NCBI GenBank assembly: GCA_027919835.1
Contig: JANVFP010000006.1
Span: forward strand, 434,001-498,000
Direction: 5' to 3'
Source: Lentinula raphanica
Lineage: Eukaryota; Basidiomycota; Agaricomycetes; Agaricales; Omphalotaceae
DNA: 64,000 nucleotides
The notes beneath the pieces are model-generated. The model was not told where the DNA came from. It saw only the letters and a program-made list of their open reading frames with translations, and made no database searches. Both the position numbers and the translations under genes were made by a program. Positions 18,923-33,658 of this stretch are shown here, piece after piece (positions within the stretch are counted from its first letter, which is position 1; each line of letters starts with the position of its first letter).

Positions 18923-20696
18923 GACGGTCTAGACAGATGCCTGTCTAGAAGGTAATGAATATAGGAATGATAGTAGAGATTTGATTCCACATGGTATCTC
19001 CGACTCTTTAGAGGAGGGTCTTGTGGTGTACAAATGTCAAAAATTCTGAACTTTTGGCGAATTAGGAAAGTTTATATTGTATTATGTAATGAATTACTCA
19101 TGTCATTTTATGTTTCTGACTACTGGCCACTCTGCTTCTTGTTTAACTCATACCAAGCTCATATCAAGATTGCAGTAAGTATGTACTGGGAAGAAATTAA
19201 AGAAAGGTGTGCAAGTTATCAGCGCTTAGCGCTTAGCGTTCATGTCTTTCCTCCCAGCTGAGACCATGATGGTCCCATATTCAAGGCATTCATCCAGTTT
19301 GAACTCTGGACCCAGCGATGTTTGAAAGCTCAGCAATAAATGTGTGAGTACCACGAGAAGGAGAGAATGGACCAGGTTTTCATATAGTGCACCCAGCCTT
19401 TCAGAAGCAGCAGAAAACCTTGATCTGGTACTGTCAACTTCTCAACCTCACTCAGGTGAGTCATGACCACTGACTAGCCTGAGCCCCGCTATCTACACTC
19501 CAGTCTTATCCTCTCATGACTCTCATCATCTCTTCCACTGCCATCGCTCCGATACTCTTGGACCTTGCTTCATTGCATGTCATTCTCAATGCCACAGCTT
19601 ATGCTAATTTTGAACATGTCACTGCTCCTGCTCATTATATGCACCATAATAGCGTGATAGGGTGATCTCAAAGGCTGTGTTCACTGTTTGCCAGAAAGAT
19701 GGCTGAAGCCACTTGGGGGGGCTCTACTGACTGCTTGTAAGCTCATTCAACAAGCTGACCAAGGACTCCGAAGCAATATCCCTTCTGTATTCGAGGAGTT
19801 TTCAACTTCAGCAACTACCCCTTGATTGAATTGTGGAGGGCATCATAGATGCTAACCCTTTGTTGTATCTGGGTATTGCTGCTGAGTTTTCCAATCTTAC
19901 TACCAGGCTCAACATCTTCTGGGAAGACTACTGGATGGCACACTGCAGTGTACTGGCCCAGTACACTGTCAAGTCAAGGCTGCCAACCTTGAGGCAATGG
20001 GACTCCAATAAGCCTGCTGGGATTGGAAAGGGCCTCTGATAGGTTATATCATTCCTCCTCCTGAGTCCTCCTCCCTTCCCTTCCACTTCAGCTTTCCGGA
20101 GGAACCTCATTTGCCTTTGTTTGACCCTTGTCTTATCCACATTTCTCTGCTTTCAGCCGTAAGTATCATTCGTCAACATTATCTCTTCAATTGACATTAC
20201 AAGGCCTAGTAGTGACATGAAATTTACCAATGATTTCTACGTGGGCATTATAGGTTTTGAGATAACTTTGACAGTCAGACAAGGGAATGGCGAGGTCATG
20301 ATAGCTGTTCTGTTGAAAGTCAAGCCCAACAATTGTATAATCAATGTCTGCATTTCCAATTTGTGTCTGGATGTGTTCATTTCGGAATGTAAATCAAGCG
20401 CATAATATAATTTTCAGTTTGTACTCTCTAAATCCACGTATAAGTCTCAGCTCTAGTATCACATTGTATTGGTGTGAGGTGTGGAATTCAGGAACTTGAA
20501 GAGTCGGAGACTGTCGCGCTGGCGCGGCGCTACCGGTCTTTATAAATCATGATTTCGTGCCAGAACTACAGCCGCAACGGGTTCAACGGAATCGGAAGTT
20601 CTGAGAAATACTAACATACCAATCGTCTCAGATCGTCTCCTGAAAGCGGTATTTAGCCAAAATCTACATATCAATTAATGACCGCCCGCAGGAAAC
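18923..20696. other. 1.8-kb stretch without a supported gene
   Basis: No open frame shows a recognisable domain or convincing splice chain. Minor features are a short tandem GCGCTTA at about 19222 and a small inverted GTACTGGCCCAGTAC at about 19950. It may be transposon debris, but I cannot assign it. Confidence 0.4.
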
Positions 20697-22104
20697 CTAA
20701 TCCTCCTCTTCGTCCATCAAACTCGTCAACGTACAACCCGCAGTAGTGTAAGCAAGAGCGTTCAATAATATCTCATAGCAACAACTGAGAATCGTCCACA
20801 ACTGGGGGTCTTGTATCGTCATATCCCAAGCAGATAGCGATAACGAGTATGTCTTGACCGTAAACTCGACCAGAGTCTGAAAAGGAACTTCCTGCGCAAG
20901 TGCATAACCAAGTGACTCTCCGACAGATTTGTCCTGCAGTGTGGCGATAATATTGTCATCGTTCCGAGATATCCAATCGAGCAAGGGCAAGCATTGGCAT
21001 ACGAGAGTTCGCGTATCACGAAGATAGAAGTAAGGCAGAAAGATTCCCAAGGCTTCTGGATACGCAATGCAAAATGGGTGCACAGGTACCGTGATACAGC
21101 GGGGAATGATTGTCGGAGAGAATATATCTTCTTGGATTGGAGAATATGGCAGTTTGTCGTAGAAGGCTGGACAGAACACCCATAAGACCACACAGTGGAC
21201 TAGATATAAAGTCATCTGTGTTGTATCGTTCGGCGAGAATGCAAACAGCGCATGGGTTGGATAATACATAGCCTCGACGTCTACGACGCACAGATCAAGA
21301 TGAGTCATTGAGAGCTGACCATTTGGGCCCCATCCAGGTGCAAAGCGAGAGATTGGAAGAGCACCAGACAAAGTTTCCAGCATCCTGGTGTCGACTACAC
21401 GTCAATCGTTTTATCTTTGATTTGGAGCGATTATGTCTTATGTACCTAGCGAGTGGATAAATTCTTGGAAGTTGATCTTGGGTGTATAGATCCAATGCTG
21501 TGGCTGCTGCATACGGAACGGGAGGAATCAACCTAGGCAACGACAGTATCGATGTGTCATCTGTGCTCGGAAAATGTACGATAGTCGTGCATTCTTCCGC
21601 TGCAGAATAGTCTTCAAGAAGCCCACGCAATGAAGCCATGGGAGGTAATGGTTGTGAGATCTTGCGCAGACAAGAGCCTGCATGCCAGTATTTATATGGA
21701 CCCCTTGTAGAAGCTATGAATGTATGATCATCGATGAAGGTCAAAGAACGAATCCCTTTGTGTTTCGATTGTCACAATGGCCTTTATGCTGGATCGCTTC
21801 ATGTATGTGAAAGGGCGCGCGCTGAAAGGGTTTAACAGATTAGACCATCATAAATGTGAGCAACCGACTAGCACGACAAGAAAAGAAAGAACGAAGAAGG
21901 TTTAGAAATACCGAGAGGTCAAGCAAAGTTCGAGCTTCAAGTCCCAAGTAGCAGTGGCAATTGCTCATCTCTATTCCTTCACTAAGTAACACAAAGGAAC
22001 GACCTATAAGAGCCCTAAGCGACATCCAGTAAGTGCGACCGAACACCTGCAGTAGAATCAACCCAGAGGTTGAGATGAACAACGAGAAGATATGAACGAG
22101 GCAT
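20697..22104 (-). CDS. Unrecognised protein, multi-exon
   Basis: The two C-terminal exons are convincing. One contains LTFIDDHTFIAST and ends YPLAR at a GTACAT donor near 21446. The next starts after CACCAG near 21384 (MLETLSGALPISRFAPGWG) and runs to a stop at 20697, ending SLMDEEED, with one likely 50-nt intron inside. The 5' exons between 21760 and 22104 are unclear; the start at 22104 (MPRSYLLVVHL) is a guess. The style (a strand-like phrase of the type SLTFIDDHTF, then a Trp/Pro-rich block) resembles the C-terminal halves of agaricomycete F-box proteins. No F-box is seen, so no function is assigned. Confidence 0.45.
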
Positions 22105-22233
22105 ATTCAGAACGGCATGGGGTGGGTAATTTCGACGATATTAAAGAAAGGACGGATGGATACTTCGACTAAACGACATCCATCCTGGAGACAAGAACGA
22201 CGACAAGATGGGTAGATAAGCGCAGCGAAGTGC

Positions 22234-24607
<2,374 letters not shown>

Positions 24608-25198
24608 TGTTTTATAAGTTTTTGGATGTGCGAAAAGGGTTTTTTCTGAAAAATGGGGTAGGTCGTTACTGCTTTATGAACTTTTTCTTCGACTGAATTG
24701 ATTGAGTTGAGTTTGGCGTTGATTTTTAGGATAAGAAGACTCACACAGGAGAGCAACAAACAACCGCTTGTTTATTGAAAAAGGTTTTTATATGATTTTT
24801 AAGAAGCTTTTTAACTGTGAAAAATGAGCAACTTTTCGAGATTTTTGAGAGAAAGAGGAGAGCGTACCTTTAGATGATGGTGGATGAAGAAACAAGTTTG
24901 AACTCGCCTTTTTGATGACAGGTAATTACTTTCCCACGCACTTGCCATTGTGACCTGCAATTGTGGCTGTGCGTTATTGTCTCTTCTGACTTAGGAGTAA
25001 AAGGTGTAACGGAGGAACATGGCCAAACATAAGTTATGTTCTTGAAAGAGAACATGGTATCGAAATAATTACAAGTGAACAAATGTAGTGCATGGAAACT
25101 GCTAGAAGATAGATCATGATGTGCAGATACAGACGACGAACGTAGCATACGAAAACAATAAACAAAAGTGCACATAACTCGAAAAAAAATGCAAGTCA
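24608..25198. other. PAB1 5' flank and 3' flank of the next gene
   Basis: AT-rich, containing runs such as TTTTTATATGATTTTTAAG; this is the presumed PAB1 promoter and 5' untranslated region. Many PAB1 genes carry an A-rich 5' leader that binds their own product. On the minus strand this stretch has T runs and only short A runs, so that control is not evident. Confidence 0.4.
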
Positions 25199-26709
25199 TT
25201 ATTTCCTAATATTCGTGTAGGCAGGAGGCAGCTCTATAGTCTCGGGCTCATCCTCCTTATTTCCGCCAACTTCACTTGGGCCCGCGTCATCGTGCTGGAT
25301 GATGTTTACGGGACGAAGTGTTCGCGGTGCTCCAGTTTTCCTCGTGCCTGTAGACGTGGAAGCGAAATCTGGAGTGCCACTTCTGCTGGTTGGCCGCTCG
25401 CTAGCACTTAATGGCCTTCCACTTGCGCTAGCCGATGACTCGTCAACAGTGGGCTCGGGAACGATGAATGGATCCGGCCGGTAATATTCTGGAGGCTGTC
25501 CAGGTCTATCTGTTCGCTCGTCTCCTTCATCAGCTTGTAGTAGATCTACAGGCTTTTCATTGTTTTCGCGATTTTGCTTGCTGCGACGACGAATGAAGTA
25601 GAAAATCAACAGGAGTGCGAGCAGCCCGAGAACTCCGCCAACTACCCCGCCCACAATCGCCCCAACATTCGCACTGAAACAGTTAGTATCTGTGGTAAAA
25701 ATATGTGAAGATGGTGCTTACTTGCTGCTAGAGCTAGAGCCGCCGGTGGAGTCTCCACTTGTATCCGTAGGATAAGAGCCGCCAGCTGGTGTACCAGCCG
25801 TCGAACTGGGACTGTTCGTGTTCAAGCATGAATTGTCGTTTTGGAGGTTTTGCCCAATCGTCAGACGTGAGCTACCACCAGTGCCATTCCCGCTATTGTC
25901 ATTACCGACGATGTGGATCGTCGTTCCCTCGCGGATATTGGGAGTCCACGAAAAACCAGTGCCGGTATCAGAAGTTGTATTGACATCGCTTTCGGGAATC
26001 ACAAATGAATCGCCACCAGGGATTATACCAAAGAAGAACGGTGTTCTATCAACATATCAGAGCAATTCATGATCAGATGTAATTTTGCTAATGCCGCTTT
26101 AGGAGACACATACCCAGAAACATCGCTTTGAGTCCACCATATTCGCGAAGCCGTGCCTACACAAACGCAGTTTGTTGAAGGCCAGACCACCAGGGAGATG
26201 TCGTCTTATCTACTCACATTGGACAAGCTGATTGGTTGGGTCCAGATTCAAGAACCAGTTAGGATTCACAGACTTGCTAGCGTCGATACAGCTGCTGTCG
26301 GATGAAGAGACAACTTCTGCTTCGGCACTAGTGCCTCCAGAACCAAAACCTGTCGAATCACTGACCTGAATGCAGGTATATAAGCTGTTCACCTGTGAGA
26401 ATAGAAGATAAAACTCACAACTGCCACCAGTTGACTTTCCGCTGGATAGGCGAGCTGGAAGCTGATCGAATTCGACGAAAACTGCTTGCTGATAATCTTC
26501 CGAACTTCTGTACCATTGGCAAAAGGTGTCGAACCAGAGGGGATGACGAGAACGTTGTAAGGGGGAGTTCCTCCTCCAGAGATAGAGATAGAGAGATTTT
26601 GGCATTGAGTAGGAGCAGATTGGAAAGTCCAGCTGAAGGCGGCTGTTAGGGGCAACAGTTCCAACAAAAGCAGCGCTGTGGTCACTGATGCTGCTGCTGA
26701 GGCTGCCAT
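25199..26709 (-). CDS. Secreted/surface single-pass membrane protein
   Basis: Starts at ATG 26709 with a signal peptide (MAASAAASVTTALLLLELLPLTAAF). The following outer domain (FSWTFQSAPTQCQNLSISISG, then PPYNVLVIPSGSTP) is a pattern I know from many basidiomycete surface proteins of unknown role. Further exons add DSSCIDASKSVNPNWF and FSWTPNIREGTTIHIVGND, a Ser/Gly/Thr-rich stalk, and one membrane span at about 25600-25655 (GGVVGGVLGLLALLLIFYF) followed by RRRSKQNRE. The cytoplasmic tail is Ser/Pro-rich and ends ELPPAYTNIRK, with a PPxY-like motif that could recruit WW-domain ubiquitin ligases (inference). The gene has about six exons. Its layout parallels that of the gene at 2349-4246, though the sequences are different. 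Confidence 0.8.
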
Positions 26710-26982
26710 GGTCCACGACGTTTGTGGTTAACTCAGAACAGTGATAAAGGTGGACGACGTCAACGTTGAAGGACAGTAGTGAGTTAATACGCCGAGTCTC
26801 CACAATATTTCCACACAGCTCGGCGACGGTTGATCATCAATGATCAACATGTTCTCACACCGGCGAAACACCTGCGGACCAACGCACAAGTTGACATACA
26901 GTAAAACAACACAAGTACGATGTTTTTCCTTTAATGTCCGTACAGGTCAAGACACAAACAACTAATACATAGAACAACAACT

Positions 26983-28371
26983 TCATCCTCGTGTAAAGTA
27001 AGCTTTTGCCCCATGAGAAGCCAACTCAGTTTTGGCCTGAAAGGATTAAATATTAGTGGCTTAGAAGGTGTGAATGAGACGAATAGTCGTGAGCTTGCCT
27101 TCTCCATCGTGTGTCCCGCCGCAGTATGATGAGCAAAAATCTGATACAGGAGGTTAACGGACGTCGGAGCGAAAAACCACATAGAAGCTCACTTGACGAT
27201 AGTAGTATGCATTTCCTAGCCCCTGTAGAGTCCAGCCGACAGTGGCGACGAGACCTAGGATGGCAGCAACCCAGTGATGATTAGCGAACATCTGGATGGT
27301 CTGAATGAGTCCCGCTGATCCGGTACTAGAGAAGGGAGACCGAGGTGAGTGGGACAAGTCGCCTCGGAAAATGACCAATGTCACCTAGGAACACCGATAA
27401 TCCTGAACAACGAAGTCAGCTTGGAGGAGGATCGGAATTCGTGATGTGAGCTCACATGTAAACGCTGAACAGTAGATGGAAGCCACAGAAGAAGAAATAT
27501 AAATCTTCGAGAACACCGTCAACGAAGTTATCGGCTTCGGGAGCAGAGGAACCTTACAGTAATACAGAGCTTGCTCCTAGGAAGCGTCAATGAAAGTGAG
27601 ACAGCCCTGAAAGGTTAAAGCGAGCTGGACTTTTCTGACCTTCATGTATCCATTGTAAATGGGACTAGAGCAATGACATTAGCGCGGAATGAGGTATTAT
27701 TGAAAATGAAACTTAAACCTACCGATACCAGAGCAAGAAAGAGGTGATCGTGATGATGAAAACGTATCTATCAGATACGCGGGAAACGTTAGAATAGAAT
27801 CTGGGTATGAGAAAGAGATGTTGGAGGTGCTAACCCGATAGCAGCGCCAACGTCCCTCCCACCATCTGAGGATCCCGCGATGAGGATGAAGATACAAGCA
27901 ATCAGGTTGAGAATGAGAGTTCCCAAGAGCACAAGCCAGAGCTGGTAGAGCCGAGTTATCAAAGGCCTCGAGGCTTCTGGTATTTCCACAGAGATATCGT
28001 GGTAAATGAGAGGGAAGACTGAGGAGGAGGATCAGGCGTAGAACGAAGAAAGAAGAAAGAACACAAGTACAGAATGGCCAATTGTTCTTCCCATGATGCT
28101 TTAGTTGCTGTTCTCTTTCATCGAGCTCGCGTTGTCGACTGTGAGGGAGCTAAGTGGGTTCTAAAAAGTCCTAGGAAGAGAGAACTACCGTTCCAAGTCG
28201 GCTTCGCGTTGGCGGATACTGTCTAGTCTTGCGGCATCAGCCTGCGATGGCGCTGGGTCTTCAAATGGATTCGTATCGAGAGAGTGCGTTGAAGCGAAGG
28301 GATTTTCGTTGTAATCTAGGAGTCAATGTAAGAAAAGGTCGTCCTAAGGCGAGCGTATAGCACTCACTCAT
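26983..28371 (-). CDS. Secretory carrier-associated membrane protein (SCAMP) family
   Basis: A four-span membrane protein of Golgi/endosome recycling vesicles. ATG at 28371 is followed after four bases by an intron (GTGAGT); exon 2 gives NYNENPFAS and DTNPFEDP, the NPF repeats that bind EH-domain proteins. Next is a heptad helix (ADAARLDSIRQREADLERRE). After the NNWP junction come four hydrophobic spans, including LYQLWLVLLGTLILNLIACI and VAAILGLVATVGWTLQGLG. The tail AYYYRQIFAHHTAAGHTMEKA and AKAYFTRG is characteristic of the family. About nine short exons; stop at 26985-26983. It is divergent to the secreted protein gene at 28619 with 247 bp between start codons. Confidence 0.88.
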
Positions 28372-28618
28372 CGTGTATCGTGTCAGAAGTGGATTGTGCC
28401 TAATTTAGTAGGCGTTACGGCATAGCTACTGTATAAAAAATAGAAAAAACTTTTTCCCAGGCTCGAGTTCCTCTTTTACTCTTTCTTTACCTTTTACCTT
28501 CTTCGCGTTTTCCGCGTGTCCTCCTCTTTTTCCTCCTTCCATAATTGCCCTTTAAAAGGCTCACCAATCCATCTTTCAAACTCACCATCCTTTGTGACTT
28601 CCCATCTTTACATCCAAG

Positions 28619-30009
28619 ATGCACACCCTCTCCATCGCCTCCTTTGTCCTTCTTTCTGCACTTGTCACAGCTCCTGCAGCTGGTTACGTGGTTCCTCGTA
28701 AAGAAACTCCTTCAACATATGCTGTTGGCTATCTGGAGGACTACCAGACATATCATGACAGGTACCTTGCCCTCGGATGCCAATACGAGCACAACAACGC
28801 AACTTTCTTCAACGCATGTTGCCACCCAATGCTTGTATGCGTCCTTTACGACGATTCTGCGCTATTATCTTCATCACTGATTGATGGTTCATTTACAGGC
28901 AACTGAGACTCTTGAAACTGCACGGCCTTCTTACTGCATTCCCTCGACCTCAGCATCAGCATCAGCAAGCGCCGCGGAAGCAACATCAACGGTGACTACT
29001 CTTGCCGATGGAGACAATGGCGACGACGACTCCGACGATTCCGATGATTCCGACTCCGATGACTGTGATGATGGCGATGACGATGATTCAACTTCTAGTT
29101 CCGTCGCGTTCACTCCGTCGGCTACAGCTGATTCCACTACTGAAGTTTCATCGCCAACTTCCAGCTCACCCGAGCCCACAACTTCCTCCGAATCCACCCC
29201 AACTCCTACCTCAACACCAGAAGCTGCACCAACTTCCAGCTCGTCTTTTAGCGCCCAGGCAACGCCTACCTCTGGATCCTCTGGTTCTGACTCGGACTCT
29301 GATGATTCCGATTCTGATTCTGAATCATACAGTGGACAGTGAGCTACGAAAGCATACTCGACGCGGTTACATTACTAATATCATATTGCAGCGGCACATA
29401 CTTCTATCAGAACGGGTAAGCTCAATGGCGTATACTGGCCGTCTATGGTTTGATATATTGACATCGGATATAGCGTTGCTGGTGCTTGCGGTGACGTTCA
29501 TTCAGATTCCGACTCAATTGTACGTTTTCAGTCTACTATGCCTCTTATGGAAGTTTATTTTGTTTCCTTAGGTTGCAATCAGTAAGATAATCCACCATAA
29601 CTCTGGTAATTTCTTGGTTTGACATGAACCACAGCCTCGAAGTTCTGGGGTGATGAAAATTCAGTATCCGACAATTGTGGCAAGACGGTCTCCATCACCG
29701 CTCTGGGACAGGTAAATTAATTCCCGATGTTGTCTTCTTCGCCTTTAACCTCCATATCTGCAGACCCATACAGCTACGGTTGCCGATTTATGCCCCACTT
29801 GTGAGTAATATCTAGCTCAGGATTGTTCAGTCAGTCACGGTCTCTATCTATAGGCGACAACGAAAACGATCTCGATATGTCTGTTGGGCTCTTCCAATCC
29901 TTCACCGACTTGAGTGTGGGCGAGATTGACAGTGTGTATCTTTTGCTTGTATCTATCTCCTTCGCAAACGTTTCTGACATTTCTAATAGTCGTTTGGTCA
30001 TTCGCATAA
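28619..30009 (+). CDS. Secreted double-psi beta-barrel (expansin/RlpA-like) protein
   Basis: The signal peptide is MHTLSIASFVLLSALVTAPAAG. A short Cys-containing N-terminal part (CQYEHNNATFFNACC) follows. A low-complexity linker comes next, with a very acidic DDSDDSDDSDSDD tract and Ser/Thr/Pro repeats. The C-terminal barrel, spread over seven small exons, reads GTYFYQNG, VAGACGDVHSDSDSIVAI, FWGDENSVSDNCGKTVSI, THTATVADLCPTCGDNENDLDMS and VGEIDIVWSFA. These are the DPBB signature blocks (GACG, CGK, VxDxCPxC, DLxxxxF, G.I.W) found in basidiomycete barwin/expansin-like secreted proteins. Stop TAA 30007-30009. Introns fit GT-AG in phase. No GH45 catalytic extension or carbohydrate-binding module is present, so an enzyme activity is not claimed. 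Confidence 0.85.
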
Positions 30010-30623
30010 GCACTCAGTCTTACTGCCTCTTCCTTCCGCTTCTGTTTCCCTCTTTCTTGAAGCTCTCGACGGGCACTTCCACCTTCTCAGGGGCCAGTTA
30101 TGGACGACGACAACGCGGCATAACATGCATATAGCCAATGTTTATGATGATCAGATTCTTACGACCTAGCGTTCAGGAATTCTTATCCTGGTGATCCGCG
30201 TTTTCTTATGTCCTTCCCCTCCGCATACAGTCGGCCATGGTTTTTTCTACATTTTCTGCGCTTAGTATGTACATAGCTGTCCGTTGTGTCTGCATATTGT
30301 TATCGTGTGTAAGTAGCTCTGGGCTTTTTTTCGTGCATTATCTTTCCCGCACCTCAATCCAATTGTTGTTTGTATGGTGTGATCGATTGTACCTAGACTT
30401 GGTTGAATGAATCCATAGAATGATTCTGAATGAAGTTGAACGAAGGCAAATGAGCAACAGGGGTAACAAGACGGCATCACGACGGCACAACTCTCACTCC
30501 GAAATCTGTCCAATACATATTCTTCTCCTTTCTTCATGTATTCTGCCATAAGCATTTAGAAAAACCTCCTCACTCGTGTCGTTGGCCTCCTCATTTGGAT
30601 AATCTTGGTGAAATCACCTCCTC
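30010..30623. other. Intergenic, nothing recognised
   Basis: 3' flank of the secreted protein gene and promoter region of the COQ11-like gene. Only short unsupported frames. Confidence 0.4.
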
Positions 30624-32001
30624 ATGGCTGTACCATCTGTCCAAAAAATACTCGTTGTCGGTGGGAATGGTTTCATTGGTGAGTTTCAAAACACGTTTCT
30701 CTTTCTTTGGTAACAACGGACAGGGCAGGTTCAGCAATATGTCGTGCTGCGTTAGCAAAGGGAATGCAGGTTACCAGTGTCAGGTCTATCCATTGGCGTT
30801 TCTTCATGCCACAGCTTTCGACTAACAACTGATTACTTGCAGCTCTTCGGGACGCCCATACACCACACCCAAAGGACATAGTCCCGCCTGGACGTCTAAA
30901 GTATGCCGCTCTCTTCATCGCCATCAGTTATCGTTAGGATGACGCGTCTTCTCACAAGGTAACTTGGCTCAAAGGCTCCGCGCAAAACCCATCCACTTTC
31001 TCAAACGTGCTTGCCGAAGTTCATGGAGTTGTCCATACGCTTGGGACTCTTATCGAAGACGGTGGCAAATACAAACAAGCGTTGAGAGAGGGAGATGTCA
31101 CGAAAGTGATTGGAAGTGCATTGACCAGCGTTTTCGGATCGCAAAATCCCCTAAACCGTAGCAAGCAAGGGAGTTATGAGGATGTAAATCACGACAGCGG
31201 TAAGTCCGCAATCCTTCGGAACTGTGTTGTTACTGATCCTTCATCGTGTTATATAGCTCTTCGCGTTTGTGAGGCGTTCCTGTCCTCAGGAGAAGGAACA
31301 CAATTTCCGTCGCCGAGACCATTCGTCTATATCTCTGCGGAGGACGTGTTCAGGCCTCTCATTTCCGCAAGATATGTAGAAACCAAACGCGAGGCCGAGA
31401 GGGACATTGAGGCCATGCTGTCCGCGTCTCCTGGACAATATCGTGGCGTTTATATCAGACCGAGTACGTGTCGAACTCGTGTTTTGAATTTTATTATTCT
31501 TTTCTTTTCGTTGGCCTTGCTTCATGTACGGACTTCCCGGTACTGGTTGTCAAGGAAGTCTGAGGACCGGAAGGATCTTTTGTCAGATATGCTTAGAGCC
31601 ATTGTTGATTTTGCTGACCTGACAACCTAGGCCTTGTTTATCATGCCCACTATCGCCCTTTGACTACCCCTGCAGCCGCAATATTCGATCTGTCCGCAAC
31701 GCTTCATCGAAAACTTCCTCAGGGGATCCCAAAACCTTCGCAAGTTCTGCGTCAGCTCGGAAATGCTCTATCACCGCATCCATCAACTTCGGAGAACGTT
31801 TCGTTGGGTTCCTCATTGAATAGTATTGCGAATGCGTTAACAATACCGCCGATACACGTTGATCATGTAGCGGAGGCAGTTGCTCTCGCATTGGTGAACA
31901 GCAGTGTCAGCGGGATAGTAGGGGTGCAGCGCATGAGGGAATTAATTGGCTGGTCGTTCGAGAATGAACACAACCCTCAGACTGCTCAGAAATTCACGTA
32001 G
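30624..32001 (+). CDS. COQ11: COQ11-like NAD(P)-binding protein, atypical SDR (NDUFA9-related)
   Basis: ATG 30624 starts MAVPSVQKILVVGGNGFIG; the GGNGFIGS motif completed across the first intron is the GxxGxxG dinucleotide site of extended/atypical SDRs. Further blocks are AICRAALAKGMQVTSV, SSGRPYTTPKG, WLKGSAQNPST, VVHTLGTLIEDG, FVYISAEDVFRPLISARYVETKREAE and RGVYIRPSLVYHAHYRP. This order matches yeast Ylr290c/Coq11 and its NDUFA9-type relatives, which act with the coenzyme Q synthesis complex on the mitochondrial inner membrane. About six exons. The C-terminal exon (31660 onwards) holds the membrane-proximal IPPIHVDHVAEAV block and ends at 32001. It is convergent with the kinase gene that follows. 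Confidence 0.82.
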
Positions 32002-32163
32002 CTTCCTGCATGTACTCTGTTAATTCATTGACGAGTCGGACATTACAATACTGTTACATCTTTTCTTTGACGATGATTCTCAAGGCGAGTGACTGGAACT
32101 TCAATCGTCTGCAGGGAAATTCGAGGAATCATCATCAATTCATAGTATGTTTACACGCTGTAG

Positions 32164-33658
32164 CTACAACCTTCGTTTCTTTCTCATCTTAGTGGTGCCA
32201 TGCCCATGCCCTTGTGCATACACTGTCGGTCCGTCACCTAGACTTCCGCTAGTGCCAGTGTGATGACTGCCAGACTTGGCTTGTGCTTGTGCCTGTTGCG
32301 AAGAGCCAGAAAGTACTTGGGTAAATGGCGGACCCGGGGCATTAGCTGTGTATCAAAGTTGTGAAAGAGGGCTACTCAAGGAGGACAAGTGGCTTACCGG
32401 CGTTACCCGACTGGCCAGGTTGTAGCGGAATAGTCATCGACATGCTTGGTGCATCGTCTTGGGTTATTCGACGATGAGGTGGTATTTGACTGGGACTCAC
32501 AGAGGCAAACGCACTGCAACACTCAAATCAGAGTTCTGAACTTGCAATCATAGGAATACGAATCAAAACCTACTTGGCCGTCGGCAATGGCTCCTCTTTG
32601 AACCATGCATGTTCAAGAGCCTCTTTTGCACTGAGTCTTCGATCTGGATCATACATAAACAGTTGTTTGAGCAGGTCATAGCCTGATTGGGAACGAAGGC
32701 AGGATTGACACCAATCGAATAGACGATTTGGATAAGGATCGAGGCGTTTGAGAGATGGATATTCGGGAAGATATGTCATCGTTGGCCAATCCTTTTCTAG
32801 ATGCAACAAACGTTCAGAACAGACGTTGATCTAAGCGCGCCGCTAACACGTACCAACAGGGCTACCCAACACTTCGAATATCTTCAACAATTGATCTCTT
32901 TGGAACGGTACGTTCTTCTTCGAATCGAGTTTGGCCTCTTCGCCTTTGAATATAGGCCTTCGACTGGCTAATTCCGCGAGGACACAGGCGACGGCCCAAC
33001 AATCGATGCTGTTGTTGTAATGTTTTGCACCCAGCAACAACTCTGGAGCACGGTACCATATCGTGACCACGACTTTGTCACCAGCAAAAAGGGGCTGGAG
33101 AGGTTGTGCGGAAAGACGAGCAAGACCAAGGTCGCCAATCTTAACTTGGCCCTTGGATGTAACGAGGATGTTCGCTGGCTTTAGGTCCCGATGAAGAATA
33201 TGGGCAGAGTGGAGATAAAGAAGACCGTTCAGGAGCTGATATATAAGAGATTTCAGGACGGGGATTGAGATTGGACAGCGTAAGGTTTGTGAATGGTGAT
33301 GAATGAGCTGCAGAAAATCGTGTTCTGCGTATTCAAATACCATATAGATCGATTTGTCCTCTAGAATGACCTCCTTCAAGGAAACCACATTTTCATGACT
33401 GATTTCCCGATTCAGTGCTATTTCTCTGATTGCACTCTGGCTGATTCCAGTGTAGGTCACTACATCTCCCTCCTTGTCTGGCTTGAACTTTTTTATTGCA
33501 TGCAGGTTGCCGGATGCATCTTCGGCTTTGTATACCCTTCCGTACGTTCCACTCGAGATGAATCCAAGTATGTTATACTTACTCTTCACGTACACATGTG
33601 AAGCATCCCGTTTTGCGCGATATATCCGCATCGGGTCGAGGGATGTGTCTGCGTGCAT
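32164..33658 (-). CDS. SSN3: Mediator-associated cyclin-dependent kinase CDK8/Ssn3
   Basis: Ser/Thr kinase of the Mediator kinase module, partner of cyclin C, acting on RNA polymerase II transcription. ATG 33658 ([17 protein letters not shown]). The glycine loop is [12 protein letters not shown], the lysine is in HAIKKFK, the C-helix is [12 protein letters not shown], the hinge is [12 protein letters not shown] and the catalytic loop is [10 protein letters not shown]. The metal site is DLG, as in other fungal Ssn3, rather than DFG. The activation segment [20 protein letters not shown] lacks a phosphorylatable Thr of the CDK2 type, and the [21 protein letters not shown] insert is diagnostic of this subfamily. 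The last exons give a Gln/Gly/His-rich tail ending [10 protein letters not shown] at 32164. Confidence 0.93.

Noticed and set aside
19833..20039. A 68-residue frame as a transposase remnant
   Set aside because: WEDYW and LPTLRQW are suggestive of hAT C-termini only at chance level; no other motif is near.
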